Part shown: one piece after another, positions 1 to 11,034 of the stretch
Position numbering within the stretch: position 1 is the stretch's first letter
Layout of the letters: every line of letters begins with the position of its first letter
NCBI GenBank assembly: GCA_010692425.1
Contig: JAAHHJ010000010.1
Location: 1 to 44,805 of the forward strand
From: Symploca sp. SIO3C6
GTDB lineage: Bacteria; Cyanobacteriota; Cyanobacteriia; Cyanobacteriales; Coleofasciculaceae
DNA: 44,805 nucleotides
Direction: 5' to 3'
Notes under the pieces: generated by a model
Database searches by the model: none
What the model was told of the DNA's origin: nothing
What the model saw: only the letters and a program-made list of their open reading frames with translations
Program-made: the position numbers and the translations under genes

Positions 1-90
1 TACCGCAGGGCATGCGGGAATTCACGCTTGAGGAGAGCGGAGCCTCTGGCAGAGTGGAGAAATCCCTTCTGCTAAGTTCTCTCTAAGATT

Positions 91-126
91 CAAGAATCCC
101 CCTTTTTCTAAAAGGGGGAGTGTCAA
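91..126. repeat. GAATCCCC-type hairpin element
   Basis: A short hairpin with arms CCCCCTTTT and AAAAGGGGG, flanked by CAAGAAT on the left and AGTGTCAA on the right. A related element with the same CAAGAATCCCC start and GGGGAGT end lies at 33277-33312. Hairpins of this style are often found at the ends of IS200/IS605-type elements in cyanobacteria. That origin is an inference; no transposase is present here. Confidence 0.5.
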
Positions 127-151
127 TAAGCCGACAAGATCTCTTGCGTAA

Positions 152-1705
152 ATCCATCGAGATTTCCGCAAGGATACTGCTACCATAATCTTCGATAATG
201 CCATCCTTAATAGTGGAAGAGGTGCAGAGATTGAAGAATATACAACACGGTTAACAAGGGCAGGAAGGGAGTCATCAGTCAATTCGGGTACAATTTATCC
301 AGTCAATCTCATACCTAACCAATGGGCTCAGGCACTAGCAACAAATTTTAATTTTGTGGATCTATTGAGTTCTCCTGATTTTATTCTCCAACAATTGGAT
401 GAGGCACAATCAGAATTATCTGATCAAATGCAGAATCTGGATTTTCTTGATAGTAATGAAGTTGGTGATATACAACAAGCAGCTAAAGCTTATCAAGATG
501 CACAGGATGCTTACAATACTGCACAGGGTGACCTAACTAAAACTTTAAGTAAAAATTCGATTGCAGCACTGAAGATATATTTTGCTAACAGACAACCTAA
601 GACAGCAAGCAAGGATTCAGAAGGTTCTCAACAGCAATTTCAAGAAGTAACACAATTGGCTAGCAAAATAGAAAGTGGACAAACAGATCAAGAAAAACAA
701 GATAGTGGAGCCGAGAAGTTAGGCCCTATTCGTAAAGAGGATTGGGACACTATTCAAAAAGGTCAATTAGATCTCATTGACAAACAGCAGAATTTAACCA
801 AGACAGCTCAAGCAGTAGCAGAGGCAAGTCTTGATTATATAACAGCAAAAGGCACTCATACTGATGCAGGGAGGATTGCTAGTAAAATCAAACAATTGAA
901 CGAGAAAATTACCAAACTTAACAGGGAATTAATTGAAGCCTCTAAAAACTATTTAGATCAGGGTGGTCAGTCAGATAAACTAACTTCCTATGACGATTCT
1001 GGGCTTTTTGATACGATTACAATAGATTTTAGTTCAAGTACTCTAAAAGAAAACACAAATTTAGTCGCTTCTGCCTCACAAACCAGTTGGAATGTCGATT
1101 TGTTTTTCGGTAGTGCAGGTGGTTCAAGCAGCGATGCCTCTTCTAATTTTACTCAAGAACACATGAGTACAGAGGAGAACATCCAGATAGGTTTCCTGGC
1201 AACCAAAGTTGAGATTGAGCGTGGTTGGTTTGAACCGGGTATTTTTAATCTGACACCTGATATGGAATCAGTTTCTGCGCAAAAAATATCGCTTGGTTCA
1301 CCTAGTCAGGAAGATTTAGAGAACCCCAATACTCTAAGTAAATATAGCGATACTATCTTCCCTGCTTATCCTGTTGCTTTTGTCCTTGCTAAAGATATTT
1401 CTATCAAATTCAAAATTAATAAAAGTTCAGTTTCTGCAACTAACAATATGATCAAACACCAGAGTGAAGTGGGGGGTGGTTTTCTATGTTTTAGTGCCTC
1501 TCACTCTGAAAGTTCTGATCAAGAATCTAAGTCTTTATCCTCCAATGTAATGGGTGAAAATGTCGTGATTAGGCTTCCTGGAACGCAAATTATTGGTTGG
1601 TATCTTGAGTATACTCCTGAAGACAAGAGTACACCTGCATCATTGGATTCAAATAATGACATCAATCAATTTATTTCAGCTTTTAAAGGTATCTCACAAT
1701 CCTGA
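152..1705 (+). pseudogene. Unrecognised protein gene, apparently 5'-truncated
   Basis: The first usable start is GTG at 356, giving 449 aa. The same frame stays open back to a TAA at 149-151, and the 68 extra codons look like protein (DFRKDTATIIFDNA and later NLIPNQWAQALATNF). They contain no ATG, GTG or TTG, so the original start seems lost. Residues 1-200 of the GTG form are Gln/Lys/Asp-rich and probably alpha-helical. The C-terminal half is richer in beta-type residues, with a Ser-rich stretch after GGGFLCF near residue 375 and IRLPGTQIIGWYLE near 400. There is no signal peptide or clear membrane helix. I do not recognise a characterised family and assign no function. It could still be expressed from the GTG as a shorter protein. 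The hairpin at 91-126 sits just upstream and may mark the break. Confidence 0.55.
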
Positions 1706-2054
1706 AAAATTCGAGAAAGCTGAAATATAAAGAGTTTGCGTTAATTGTAAATTAACACTCACAGTTTACAATTTCCTTACCCTTAGTTATAGCTTGCCTC
1801 TAGGTCTACAGAGTAGGCATAGAGGCAACACAGCTTGGAAAATTTTAGTCTCACTACCTTGGTTGCCAAAATTACACAAAAACTTTCCTCACAAATACAA
1901 GGATTTTGAGCCTATAGATCCTATAGATCTACACTTGTTGAATCAAATATTGAGTTCAAGTCATAAAACCAAGACAAAATAGGCGATGATAATTGGGGAC
2001 ATAACCCTTAAAATAGTCTGGTCTTCACTTTCACGCCAAGACTGACAAACAAGT
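1706..2054. other. Intergenic region with two hairpins before carB
   Basis: No convincing gene. Two perfect inverted repeats are visible: GTTAATT/AATTAAC at 1740-1756 with a 3-base loop, just after the upstream gene and possibly a weak terminator, and TTGCCTCTA/TAGAGGCAA at 1794-1828. CCTATAGAT is repeated directly near 1911-1928. A 62-codon open frame starting at 1794 has no family resemblance and is not called. Confidence 0.5.
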
Positions 2055-5000
2055 ATGCCCCGCCGCGACGATCTCCACAAAATTTTACTCTTAGGTTCTG
2101 GTCCAATCGTCATTGGACAAGCCTGTGAGTTCGACTATTCCGGCACTCAGGCTTGCAAAGCACTCCGGGAAGAAGGGTATTACGTTGTGCTGGTGAACTC
2201 CAATCCAGCCAGCATTATGACTGATCCAGAGACAGCTGATCGTACCTACATTGAGCCGCTGACGCCGGAAATTGTCGAAAAGGTGATCGAGAAAGAGCGC
2301 CCTGACGCCTTGCTACCGACAATGGGGGGTCAAACTGCCCTCAATTTAGCTGTAGACTTATCAAAGAATGGTGTACTGGAAAAGTATGGTGTTGAATTAA
2401 TTGGAGCAAAGCTAGAGGCGATCGAAAAGGCTGAAGACCGCCAACTGTTCAAAGTAGCCATGGAAAAAATTGGCTTAGCAGTTTGTCCTTCTGGAATTGC
2501 GAATAACCTGGATGAGGCGAAAGAGATTGCTCAGGTAATTGGGCAATACCCCTTGATCATTCGCCCTGCCTTTACCTTAGGCGGCTCAGGAGGCGGTATT
2601 GCCTACAACAAAGAAGAATACGAAGAAATGGTACAGGCAGGTTTAGATGCCTCGCCAGTATCTCAAATACTAGTTGAGAAATCGCTGTTAGGATGGAAAG
2701 AATTTGAACTAGAAGTAATGCGGGATTTGGCAGATAATGTGGTAATTATCTGTTCGATTGAAAATATTGACCCGATGGGGGTTCATACTGGAGATTCGAT
2801 TACTGTCGCACCAGCTCAAACTCTAACTGATAAAGAGTATCAGCGTCTGCGGGATGGGGCAATTAAAATTATTCGTGAGATTGGCGTTGAAACAGGAGGC
2901 TCTAATATTCAGTTTGCCGTCAATCCTCTCAACGGCGATGTAATTGTAATTGAGATGAATCCCCGCGTTTCTCGCAGTTCTGCCCTAGCTTCCAAGGCAA
3001 CAGGTTTCCCCATTGCTAAGTTTGCTGCCAAGCTGGCAGTGGGACTGACTCTTGATGAAATTCCCAACGATATCACTAAACAGACACCAGCATCCTTTGA
3101 ACCGACAATTGACTACGTAGTCACCAAAGCGCCTCGATTTGCCTTTGAAAAGTTCCCAGGTTCCAAACCAGTGCTGACTACACAGATGAAGTCAGTAGGG
3201 GAGGCGATGGCAATTGGGCGAACCTTTGTTGAATCGTTCCAGAAAGCCCTCAGATCCTTAGAAATTGGTCGTTTCGGTTGGGGTTGCGATCGCCAAGAAA
3301 AATTGCCTTCCCTAGAGCAAGTGCGCTCAGGCCTAAGAACCCCTAATCCAGAGCGTATATTTACTGTACGTCACGCTCTACAACTGGGGATGACGGTGGA
3401 AGAAATATATGAACTAACAGGCATTGATCCCTGGTTTTTAGATAAGTTTGAGGAGCTTCTGCAAACTGAAAAACTACTTAAACGCACTAGTTTGCAAAGT
3501 CTGACTAGAGAGCAATTATGGGATATTAAGCGGCAAGGATTTAGCGATCGCCAAATAGCCTTCGCTACTAAAACCAGTGAAGATGAAGTTCGCGCCTACC
3601 GCAAGCAATTACAGGTTGTGCCAGCCTACAAATTAGTAGATACCTGTGCTGCAGAATTTGAAGCCTTTACACCTTATTACTATTCCACTTACGAAGAAGA
3701 ATCGGAGGTGACGCCTTCAGACAAGCGCAAGGTGATGATTTTAGGGGGAGGGCCTAATCGCATCGGACAGGGTATTGAATTTGACTATTGTTGTTGCCAT
3801 GCTTCCTTTGCCCTGAGTAAAGATGGCTTCGAGACAATTATGGTTAACTCTAACCCTGAAACCGTCTCCACAGACTACGATACTAGCGATCGCCTTTACT
3901 TTGAACCACTCACCAAAGAAGACGTTCTCAACATCATCGAAACCGAACATCCAGAGGGAATTATTATTCAATTTGGTGGTCAAACTCCCCTAAAATTAGC
4001 AGTACCTTTGCAGGAATACCTCGATAAATTAGCCCAAAAACAACAGAATACAGAAGCAACAGATAATAATTCCTCCACTCAAATTTGGGGAACTTCCCCC
4101 GATTCAATTGATATCGCAGAAGATCGAGAGCGGTTCGGTACAATTTTACGCGAACTCGAAATCAAGCAGCCAGCTAATGGCATTGCTCGTAGCTATGGAG
4201 AAGCTCTGGAAATAGCACAACGCATTAGCTATCCGGTGGTAGTTCGTCCTTCCTACGTACTCGGCGGCAGGGCAATGGAAATTGTTTATTCCGATGCTGA
4301 GTTGGAACGTTACATGACATTTGCTGTACAGGTAGAACCAGAGCACCCCATTCTGATTGATAAGTTTCTAGAAAATGCTGTCGAGGTGGATGTGGATGCC
4401 ATCACCGACTGTAGTGGCAAGGTAGTAATTGGCGGCATTATGGAGCATATAGAACAAGCAGGGGTTCACTCTGGTGACTCTGCTTGTTCTATACCTCACA
4501 CCTCCCTAGCACCAGCAGCACTAGACACAATTCGCCATTGGACATATCTACTAGCAAAAGCCCTCAAAGTTTCTGGGCTGATGAATATCCAGTTTGCAGT
4601 TCAAGGCGAGACAGTTTACATTCTAGAAGCCAACCCCAGAGCCTCCCGTACAATTCCCTATGTTTCCAAAGCAACCGGCGTACCTCTGGCGGGAATGGCA
4701 TCAAGGGTTATGTCTGGCAAGAGTTTGGAAGAACTAGGTTTTACCAGCGAGCCAATACCTCAGCAGGTTTCTGTCAAAGAAGCAGTATTGCCCTTTGAGA
4801 AGTTTGCTGGCACAGATACACTACTTGGTCCAGAAATGCGCTCTACTGGCGAAGTTATGGGGATTGACACCGACTTTGGTAAGGCTTTTGCCAAGGCAGA
4901 ATTAGCTGCCAGGCAGCGTCTACCTCTATCTGGTACAGTATTTGTCTCCACTAGTAACCGTGATAAGCCCGGTGTTGTCCCAGTGGTGCAAGATTTGATT

Positions 5001-5327
5001 ACATTAGGCTTTAATGTGATTGCTACTGAAGGTACGCGGAAGATTTTGCAAGAGTATGGCCTCGATGTTGAGTTAGTACTCAAACTACATCAAGGTCGCC
5101 CCCATGTACTAGATGCTATTAAAAATCAGCAAATTCAATTGATCATTAACACGCCTTCGGGAGAAGATGCTCAAGCCGATGGACGTTTGATTCGCCGCAC
5201 GGCACTGAGTTACAAAATTCCCATCATTACAACAATTGCTGGTGCCAAGGCGACAGCAGCAGCAATTCGCTCTTTGCAATCGCAGCCACTGGATGTTAAA
5301 GCTCTGCAAGACTATATTAGAGATTAG
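2055..5327 (+). CDS. carB: Carbamoyl-phosphate synthase large subunit
   Basis: Makes carbamoyl phosphate from bicarbonate, ammonia (supplied by the CarA glutaminase) and two ATP, for arginine and pyrimidine synthesis in the cytoplasm. At 1090 aa it has the usual full length. The two homologous halves are clear: the first begins with [20 protein letters not shown] and has ATP-grasp signatures near residues 120-300, including [18 protein letters not shown]. The second begins with [18 protein letters not shown] near residue 560 and has [20 protein letters not shown]-terminal MGS-like allosteric domain follows from about residue 950. The ATG start gives the canonical N-terminus, although no good Shine-Dalgarno sequence is visible. 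It stands alone, with carA not nearby, as is common in cyanobacteria. Three HIP1 octamers lie inside the gene. Confidence 0.98.
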   Translation: MPRRDDLHKILLLGSGPIVIGQACEFDYSGTQACKALREEGYYVVLVNSNPASIMTDPETADRTYIEPLTPEIVEKVIEKERPDALLPTMGGQTALNLAVDLSKNGVLEKYGVELIGAKLEAIEKAEDRQLFKVAMEKIGLAVCPSGIANNLDEAKEIAQVIGQYPLIIRPAFTLGGSGGGIAYNKEEYEEMVQAGLDASPVSQILVEKSLLGWKEFELEVMRDLADNVVIICSIENIDPMGVHTGDSITVAPAQTLTDKEYQRLRDGAIKIIREIGVETGGSNIQFAVNPLNGDVIVIEMNPRVSRSSALASKATGFPIAKFAAKLAVGLTLDEIPNDITKQTPASFEPTIDYVVTKAPRFAFEKFPGSKPVLTTQMKSVGEAMAIGRTFVESFQKALRSLEIGRFGWGCDRQEKLPSLEQVRSGLRTPNPERIFTVRHALQLGMTVEEIYELTGIDPWFLDKFEELLQTEKLLKRTSLQSLTREQLWDIKRQGFSDRQIAFATKTSEDEVRAYRKQLQVVPAYKLVDTCAAEFEAFTPYYYSTYEEESEVTPSDKRKVMILGGGPNRIGQGIEFDYCCCHASFALSKDGFETIMVNSNPETVSTDYDTSDRLYFEPLTKEDVLNIIETEHPEGIIIQFGGQTPLKLAVPLQEYLDKLAQKQQNTEATDNNSSTQIWGTSPDSIDIAEDRERFGTILRELEIKQPANGIARSYGEALEIAQRISYPVVVRPSYVLGGRAMEIVYSDAELERYMTFAVQVEPEHPILIDKFLENAVEVDVDAITDCSGKVVIGGIMEHIEQAGVHSGDSACSIPHTSLAPAALDTIRHWTYLLAKALKVSGLMNIQFAVQGETVYILEANPRASRTIPYVSKATGVPLAGMASRVMSGKSLEELGFTSEPIPQQVSVKEAVLPFEKFAGTDTLLGPEMRSTGEVMGIDTDFGKAFAKAELAARQRLPLSGTVFVSTSNRDKPGVVPVVQDLITLGFNVIATEGTRKILQEYGLDVELVLKLHQGRPHVLDAIKNQQIQLIINTPSGEDAQADGRLIRRTALSYKIPIITTIAGAKATAAAIRSLQSQPLDVKALQDYIRD

Positions 5328-5705
5328 TATAGCGACTATCAAAATAATGCGGGAGCGTGAGAACCCCCTGCTTTCAGCGGGGGGATGAAACCTGACTCGT
5401 AGAGGTTGATCTCGTCGTTTCCCATATGTGGTCTTCATCATGGTTGTGGAATAGGCATTTTGACCATCATTTGCCCGTCCACAATCTGTAAGTTAAATGT
5501 GGAATAGCTTAATCAAAACTAAATTGAATATAATAAATATTCGCTCAAAATCCCTTTGCCCTTGATTCTGGAGTAAAGATAAACTCTTGTACTAAGAGGA
5601 TTTGTTGCTAATTTAAGCCACATGCAGCCAACATGTTAAGGGTTGTTTGGTGCAGATGCTGCTGCCAGGATTTAGTTTCCGAATTTTCCGGAGAGTTAGA
5701 ATTTT
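5328..5705. other. Intergenic region with GC-rich hairpin
   Basis: The only structure I see is a GC-rich hairpin at about 5363-5385, CCCCCTGC/GCGGGGG around TTTCA, preceded by GGGAGCGTGAGAA and followed by ATGAAACC. It lacks a T-tract, so it is not a typical terminator. It resembles structured ends of IS200/IS605-like elements (inference). No gene was found in the remainder. Confidence 0.35.
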
Positions 5706-8513
5706 ATGAGAAAACTACCTTTGTGGGTGTTGTTCCTATTAGGCTTGTGCTTATGGATAGGAGCTTTCGGAGTCAAGCATGTTTGGTCTTTGCAGATTGG
5801 GCAGGTAGTAACACTGCCAGCAAATATACATCAGCTCTCAGAGTTCCAGCTATCTCAGGCAGAGGGAGAAGATAAAAATACTCAAGAATCACAGTTAAAG
5901 CCCTTTGAAGATGTGGTCAAAGATACCGAAAAACTCGAAGGGTTATTCACTCTTTACCGTAACCAAGACAAGGGCAAAATTTACCTAGAACTTAAACCAG
6001 AACAACTCGATAGAAACTACCTTGATATTGTCACTCTTTCAACTGGTATTGGTCAAGGGTTCCTGGTTAGAGGAATGCCCCTTAATTACTTAATGTTTCG
6101 CTGGCATCGTGTGCAGGACAAATTGCAATTTATAGTCCCTAATGTTAACTTCCGTGCCTTACCTGGTAGCCCCTTACAACGATCAATAGACCAATCATTT
6201 AGCGATTCGGTACTCTATTCTATCCCGATAAAAAGTATTCATCCTGATAGAAAAACACTACTTATTGACTTAGAGGATTTGCTGTTAACACCCAATGATT
6301 TGCCGGGATTGACGCAGGCATTGCCCTTTTTATTAGGTGCTTCTTATTTTCTAGATACTAATAGTTCCTATTTCAGTAATACTAAAGCTTTTGCCTCCAA
6401 CGTCGAGATTGAGTTGGTGTACAGTTTTGCCTCTGGTGGTGACACAGTTAATCTGCCATCGCTGCCTGATAGCCGTGCCTTTAACTTATCTGTCAATTAC
6501 AGCCTATCTGAATTACCGACTAATAGCACTTATGTTCCGCGCCTAGCAGATAATCGCCTTGGCTATTTTGTCACTGCTTACAAAGACTTCTCTGAGGATA
6601 GCCGCCTCGAGCCATTTGTACGTTATATTGAGCGCTGGAATTTAGAACCAAAAGATCCAGAAGCAGCATTATCCCCACCCAAGCAACCAATTGTGTTTTG
6701 GATTGAAAACACGGTACCATTAGAATACCGTGATGCTGTGCGCGAAGGTATTTTAATTTGGAATAAAGCCTTTGAGAAGGCAGGATTCCAGGATGCTGTT
6801 CAAGTTGAGCAGATGCCGGATGATGCCGACTGGGATCCAGCTGATGTACGTTACAATACGATCCGCTGGTCTAGTTCCTTTGAATCTCCCTTTTTAGGGA
6901 TTGGACCATCGCGAGTTAACCCACTTACTGGTCAAATTTTAGATGCTGATATCATCATTGACGCTAACGTAGTGCGTTTGATCAAGGGACAGTATCGCGA
7001 TTTATTGGAGCCTAATCAGCTAGGACTCAGTAGTTATTCTCCCCTTACTAGTTTCTGTAATGATGAGCTAGTAAACCATAATAATTGGGAATTAAAGGAG
7101 AATAATAACCATCAATCAATCTCCAATTCAAGTATTCCACCTTTATTATCCCAACTTGTAGAAAAGCATGACCTCTGTTTCGGTACCGCCGCTAGCCAGC
7201 AGTTAAGCCTAGGGGCAATGGCAATTTCACTTTTGCACAACGGCACTCCTAATGGTGTCGAGATGCAGAAATATGTGCATCAGTTTCTAGTTTCCCTAAT
7301 TGGTCATGAAGTGGGGCATACCCTCGGTTTGCGCCACAACTTCCACGGCAGTACCATGTTAATGCCTCAGGAATTAAATGATACTAGCATTACTCACACC
7401 AAAGGTCTTGTCGGTTCAATTATGGACTACGTAGGCGTTAATCTAGCGCCTGTGGGTATTGAGCAGGGAGATTACTTCCCAGTAGTAGTTGGTCCTTACG
7501 ATATCTGGGCGATTGAGTACGGTTATAAACCAAGCGGGGCAATTTCTCCTCAAGCTGAGCGTCGATTCCTAGAGAAAATTGCCCAGAAAGCTCCTGAAGC
7601 CGAGCTAGCCTATGGCACAGATGAAGATGTCTTTGGTTTCCTAGATCCCGATGTCAATCCCTTTGACCTGAGTGGCGACGTATTGCTATACACTCAATGG
7701 CAAATGGACAATGCTCGCCAAATGTGGAACCGCCTTAATAAGCGCTACCCAGTGCGGGGAGATAGTTACAGCGAGATGCGAGTCAAGTTTAATACGGTAT
7801 TTATATACTATTTCCGGCAGGCGCTGTTACTATCTAACTATATTGGCGGACAATCTTTCAACCGTGATCTTCCAAGTGATCCCAATGGACGCCCACCCTT
7901 TGAACCAGTTTCATTAGAAAAACAGCGTCAGGCATTGACACAAATACAAAAATATGTATTTGCAGAAGACGCTTTTAACTTCCCACCGAAACTACTTAAT
8001 AAGTTAGCACCTTCGCGCTGGAACCACTGGGGCAACCCTGCACCAAGATTCTCTCTCGATTATCCAATTCACGATAACATTCTTTCGCTGCAAAGGATAG
8101 TCTTGCGTCGGCTGTTTTCTAATAGTCGCTTAACTCGTCTACGCGACTTGGAACTAAAGGCTGGGCAAGAGCAAGGACAGGCTCTAACCTTACCAGAATT
8201 ATTTGACACCTTACAAACCGGTATCTGGAAAGAAATACTCACACCAACCTCAAAGCCAATTACAATCTCCAGTATCCGTAGGTCTCTACAAAGAGAACAC
8301 CTAGAAATTATGACCAGCATGTTATTGCGTAGAGTTGATGTACCTGAAGATGCACGCACCCTAGCGTGGTACCAATTACGTCAGCTTGGTGGTACTCTCA
8401 ACAAGATACTTAAAAAGCGCAATGAACAACTTGATATCTATACAAGGGCACACTTAGAAGAAACACGCGATCGCATTTTCAAAACCCTTGATGCCCAAGT
8501 ACAATCAAGTTAA
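5706..8513 (+). CDS. Secreted zinc metalloprotease, metzincin type
   Basis: A 935-aa protein of the large DUF5117/DUF4953-type metalloprotease group (assignment by eye). Residues 1-30 form an export signal: RK, then a hydrophobic run, then a likely cleavage region after GVKHVWS. The catalytic zinc motif is HEVGHTLGLRH at residues 534-544, matching HExxHxxGxxH with Glu535 as general base. A methionine-turn candidate, SIMDY, follows about 30 residues later. Such proteins are predicted to act in the periplasm or outside the cell; the substrate is unknown. ATG at 5706 is chosen because it gives the signal peptide. The gene stands alone, 378 bp after carB. It ends at a run of TTATTAC repeats shared with the converging glycosyltransferase fragment. 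Confidence 0.85.
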   Translation: MRKLPLWVLFLLGLCLWIGAFGVKHVWSLQIGQVVTLPANIHQLSEFQLSQAEGEDKNTQESQLKPFEDVVKDTEKLEGLFTLYRNQDKGKIYLELKPEQLDRNYLDIVTLSTGIGQGFLVRGMPLNYLMFRWHRVQDKLQFIVPNVNFRALPGSPLQRSIDQSFSDSVLYSIPIKSIHPDRKTLLIDLEDLLLTPNDLPGLTQALPFLLGASYFLDTNSSYFSNTKAFASNVEIELVYSFASGGDTVNLPSLPDSRAFNLSVNYSLSELPTNSTYVPRLADNRLGYFVTAYKDFSEDSRLEPFVRYIERWNLEPKDPEAALSPPKQPIVFWIENTVPLEYRDAVREGILIWNKAFEKAGFQDAVQVEQMPDDADWDPADVRYNTIRWSSSFESPFLGIGPSRVNPLTGQILDADIIIDANVVRLIKGQYRDLLEPNQLGLSSYSPLTSFCNDELVNHNNWELKENNNHQSISNSSIPPLLSQLVEKHDLCFGTAASQQLSLGAMAISLLHNGTPNGVEMQKYVHQFLVSLIGHEVGHTLGLRHNFHGSTMLMPQELNDTSITHTKGLVGSIMDYVGVNLAPVGIEQGDYFPVVVGPYDIWAIEYGYKPSGAISPQAERRFLEKIAQKAPEAELAYGTDEDVFGFLDPDVNPFDLSGDVLLYTQWQMDNARQMWNRLNKRYPVRGDSYSEMRVKFNTVFIYYFRQALLLSNYIGGQSFNRDLPSDPNGRPPFEPVSLEKQRQALTQIQKYVFAEDAFNFPPKLLNKLAPSRWNHWGNPAPRFSLDYPIHDNILSLQRIVLRRLFSNSRLTRLRDLELKAGQEQGQALTLPELFDTLQTGIWKEILTPTSKPITISSIRRSLQREHLEIMTSMLLRRVDVPEDARTLAWYQLRQLGGTLNKILKKRNEQLDIYTRAHLEETRDRIFKTLDAQVQSS

Positions 8514-8515
8514 AT

Positions 8516-8579
8516 GAAAGTAATAAGTAATAAATGTTCTTGTTGTCACTTATTACTTATTACTTATTACTTATTATTT
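8516..8579. repeat. TTATTACT heptad/octad repeats forming a hairpin
   Basis: AAGTAATAAGTAATAA just after the protease stop pairs with the TTATTACTTATTACTT run at about 8550-8573. The unit TTATTAC(T) recurs at least four times. It lies between convergent genes and may end transcription both ways. It also fits the short tandem heptamer repeats known from filamentous cyanobacteria. Confidence 0.55.
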
Positions 8580-8699
8580 ATTCATACAGCCAGTTTTTCG
8601 AAGTTCAGGTTGACTGAAAAAATCTTGAAGCTCCTGTGCTAAGGCGACGAATGGTTGAACATCACCTCGAGTACCAAGAGTGAGCAGAGTGATTTTCAT
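8574..8699 (-). pseudogene. Glycosyltransferase N-terminal remnant
   Basis: A 41-codon frame starting ATG at 8699. Its first 25 residues (MKITLLTLGTRGDVQPFVAL followed by AQELQ) are the typical N-terminus of family 1/28 glycosyltransferases related to sterol and rhamnosyl transferases, with the TRGDVQP nucleotide-fold motif. After AQELQ the expected AGH region is missing and the frame ends in unrelated residues, then a stop in the TTATTAC repeats. Normal family members are about 400 aa, so this is a 5' fragment left by deletion. Confidence 0.7.
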
Positions 8700-8791
8700 C
8701 AGAGGCTTATCCTTGCTACACAGGCTATATTATCACCACGCGTAGGCGGACTTAGCTTTTGTCAGTGCGATTTCTAATCGGCAGGTATGCC

Positions 8792-8817
8792 AGGAAATTA
8801 GTACAGGAAATTAGTAT
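8792..8817. repeat. Tandem AGGAAATTAGTA repeat
   Basis: Two adjacent copies of AGGAAATTAGTA(C/T) lie just downstream of the ABC exporter stop codon. No function is evident. Confidence 0.5.
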
Positions 8818-8824
8818 AGGATCT

Positions 8825-10699
8825 TCAAGTTAAACTGCTTTGAATAGTTTTACTGGAACTTGCTTGCATTTGCGCTTGCCAAGACTGAGCATAAAGACCA
8901 TCTTGAGTTATTAGTTGATCATGATTACCTGATTCAACAATTTGACCAGCACGCATGACGTGAATGATGTCAGCACGCATCGCTAAAGTGAAGCGATGGG
9001 TGATTACAATCGCAGTACGACCATTAGCTAATTTACGGAATCTCTCCAGCCAATCAAACTCAGCCCAAGGATCCATGGCGCTAGTAGGTTCATCCAGAAT
9101 AATGATTTGGGCGTGTCGTAGAAAAGATCTTGCCAAAGCTAGACGTTGCCATTCACCTCCACTGAGATCATTGCCGCCAGGAAACCACTTTCCCATTAAA
9201 GAATGGTAGCCTTGAGGTAAGCTAGTGATCTTGTCATGGATACCGGAAACTCTAGCAGCAGTCTCAATTTCTGCCTGAGTTGGTGTTACTGATAAATCAC
9301 CTAATTTGATATTCTCGGCAGCAGTTAAGTAGTAAGGAACTGGGGACTGAAATAACATCGTAATCTGGCGTCGAAGCTCTTCAACTTCAAAGTTACGTAA
9401 ATCATTACCGTCGAGTTCAACACTTCCTGATTCCGGGTCATAAAATCGGCACAGAAGCTTAGTCAATGTACTCTTACCAGCACCGTTATCTCCTACAATT
9501 GCCACAATTTTGCCAACAGGAATGGTGAGATTAAAGTTTTCTAAAACTGCTCTTTCGCTACCAGGATAGCGGAAGGTAACTTCCCGAAACTCAATTCCCT
9601 GTCTTAATCTCGAAGGTATAGGAGTAGCTTGGAGGGGGTTTATGATTTTTGGTTCTAGCTGCAAAAATTCAAATAAATTACTAATAAATAAACTGTTTTG
9701 ATAAATTTGTCCTAAGTTCCCTAACAGAGATTTAATTAAGCCTTGACCCCGATTAAAAGCTTGATAGAAAAGTGCTAAATCGCCCAAAGTTATTAGTCCT
9801 AATAAGACTTGCCTACCCATCCAGAGAAGGGCAATACCAGAGATTAACAGTGCTAAAATGCCAGCACCAAAACGTCCCAAACTCTGGTCTCTAATTAGCT
9901 TGAGATGCTCAGTCCGCATCCGAGAGCGCAACTTTTGGTAAGCAGACTGAAAATAAGAACCGAGATCAAACAAGCGTATTTCGGCAGCAGTATTGCTGAT
10001 TGTCAGTAGTAGTTCATAGTATTGAAGTCGTCGCCTGTCTGTAGTTGTTTTTTGCCACCATTGATGATGGCGTCGATTAAGACGAACGATCACATAAAAA
10101 GCGGGTAATGTACTTGCGACAAGGATAATTGGCAGCCAAGCACCATAGGGGAATAGTATTGCTGCCATTGCCATCATGGTAATGCTATTTTGTAGCAAAC
10201 TACCGCTATTTTCTAACAAAGAAAGGGAACGACCACTAGCATCGCTACGCGCTCTATCTAAATGATCGTAAAACTCTGATGATTCATAAAAAGCTAGATC
10301 TACTTCTGTAGATTTAGTGTGAACTAAAGCACTGATATAATCCTGTGCTAATTCTGTTTGAGCTGTGCGTATCCACTGTAGTAAGTTTCCCAGCAATTCT
10401 GTTAATAACAATACCCCTACCATTAAGGCAGCTGGAACTAGAATGATGCTAATTGCCTGCCCAGAAATACCAGCGCCGACAACCTCGACTAAACTATCTA
10501 CTAATAGCCGAGTCAGGAAAACAGTAACAGCTGGTAGCAGTCCCTGAATAATTAGTAAAACAACCCAAGCTAAAGTCCAGTAGTGGGATGCAGCCCAAAT
10601 CAATTTAAAAGTTTGGGGCAAATAGGATAGTCGAGATAGAGAATTACTGAATTTGCTAATAAGGAGCTGATGTAGTTTGCGCCCATTTGGTTTAGGCAT
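8825..10699 (-). CDS. Lasso-peptide ABC exporter (D protein)
   Basis: A 624-aa fused permease-ATPase of the ABC exporter type, predicted to act as a homodimer in the inner membrane. Five to six membrane helices occupy residues 40-320. The nucleotide-binding domain starts near 368: Walker A GDNGAGKST at 403-411, signature LSGGEWQ at 512-518, Walker B IILDEPTSAMD from 533, and the H-loop in ITHRF. There is no N-terminal C39 peptidase, as expected when a separate B2 protease cuts the leader. It is the last gene of the leftward lasso cluster, after the kinase. Exporters of this class transport mature lasso peptides and often give self-immunity (family knowledge). The gap of 335 bp to the kinase leaves room for its own promoter. 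The lipid or drug exporter alternative is less likely given the context. Confidence 0.85.
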   Translation of the reverse strand: MPKPNGRKLHQLLISKFSNSLSRLSYLPQTFKLIWAASHYWTLAWVVLLIIQGLLPAVTVFLTRLLVDSLVEVVGAGISGQAISIILVPAALMVGVLLLTELLGNLLQWIRTAQTELAQDYISALVHTKSTEVDLAFYESSEFYDHLDRARSDASGRSLSLLENSGSLLQNSITMMAMAAILFPYGAWLPIILVASTLPAFYVIVRLNRRHHQWWQKTTTDRRRLQYYELLLTISNTAAEIRLFDLGSYFQSAYQKLRSRMRTEHLKLIRDQSLGRFGAGILALLISGIALLWMGRQVLLGLITLGDLALFYQAFNRGQGLIKSLLGNLGQIYQNSLFISNLFEFLQLEPKIINPLQATPIPSRLRQGIEFREVTFRYPGSERAVLENFNLTIPVGKIVAIVGDNGAGKSTLTKLLCRFYDPESGSVELDGNDLRNFEVEELRRQITMLFQSPVPYYLTAAENIKLGDLSVTPTQAEIETAARVSGIHDKITSLPQGYHSLMGKWFPGGNDLSGGEWQRLALARSFLRHAQIIILDEPTSAMDPWAEFDWLERFRKLANGRTAIVITHRFTLAMRADIIHVMRAGQIVESGNHDQLITQDGLYAQSWQAQMQASSSKTIQSSLT

Positions 10700-11034
10700 G
10701 AAATTTAATTGAAGAATAAGGATTAGGTAGTAGGAAATAGGGAATAGTGTTTAATTATTTTTAGATAAGCTGTTGTGCATCTAAATTGCACTTTCGATCA
10801 TTTTTATAAAGGCTCCGAAGCAGAAGGTAAGTACCTCGACAAAAATAAAGTTTGCTGCTTGAGGCAGGGTTTAGGGTGTGGGGTATAAAATGTAAGTTAA
10901 CTTCGGGCAATTTCATAATTGTTTATACTCTCAGGTTTATTTATTTCCGACTAATTAGAAGGCACAAGATTAATCAAAAAATTTTCCCCATCTCCCCATC
11001 TCCCTATCTCCCCGTCCATCCTTAGTTTTTGAAG
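10700..11034. other. Kinase-exporter gap with C-rich tandem repeat
   Basis: No gene found. A C-rich tandem repeat with unit near TCTCCCCA, about four imperfect copies, lies at about 10985-11016 directly after the kinase stop codon. A promoter for the exporter may lie in the AT-rich part, but no clear boxes stand out. Confidence 0.4.

Noticed and set aside
1794-1982. 62-codon open frame between the first gene and carB
   Set aside because: No ribosome site, no family resemblance, and it starts inside an inverted repeat.
8516-8579. CRISPR array at the TTATTAC repeats
   Set aside because: The units are adjacent and 7-8 bp long with no spacers.
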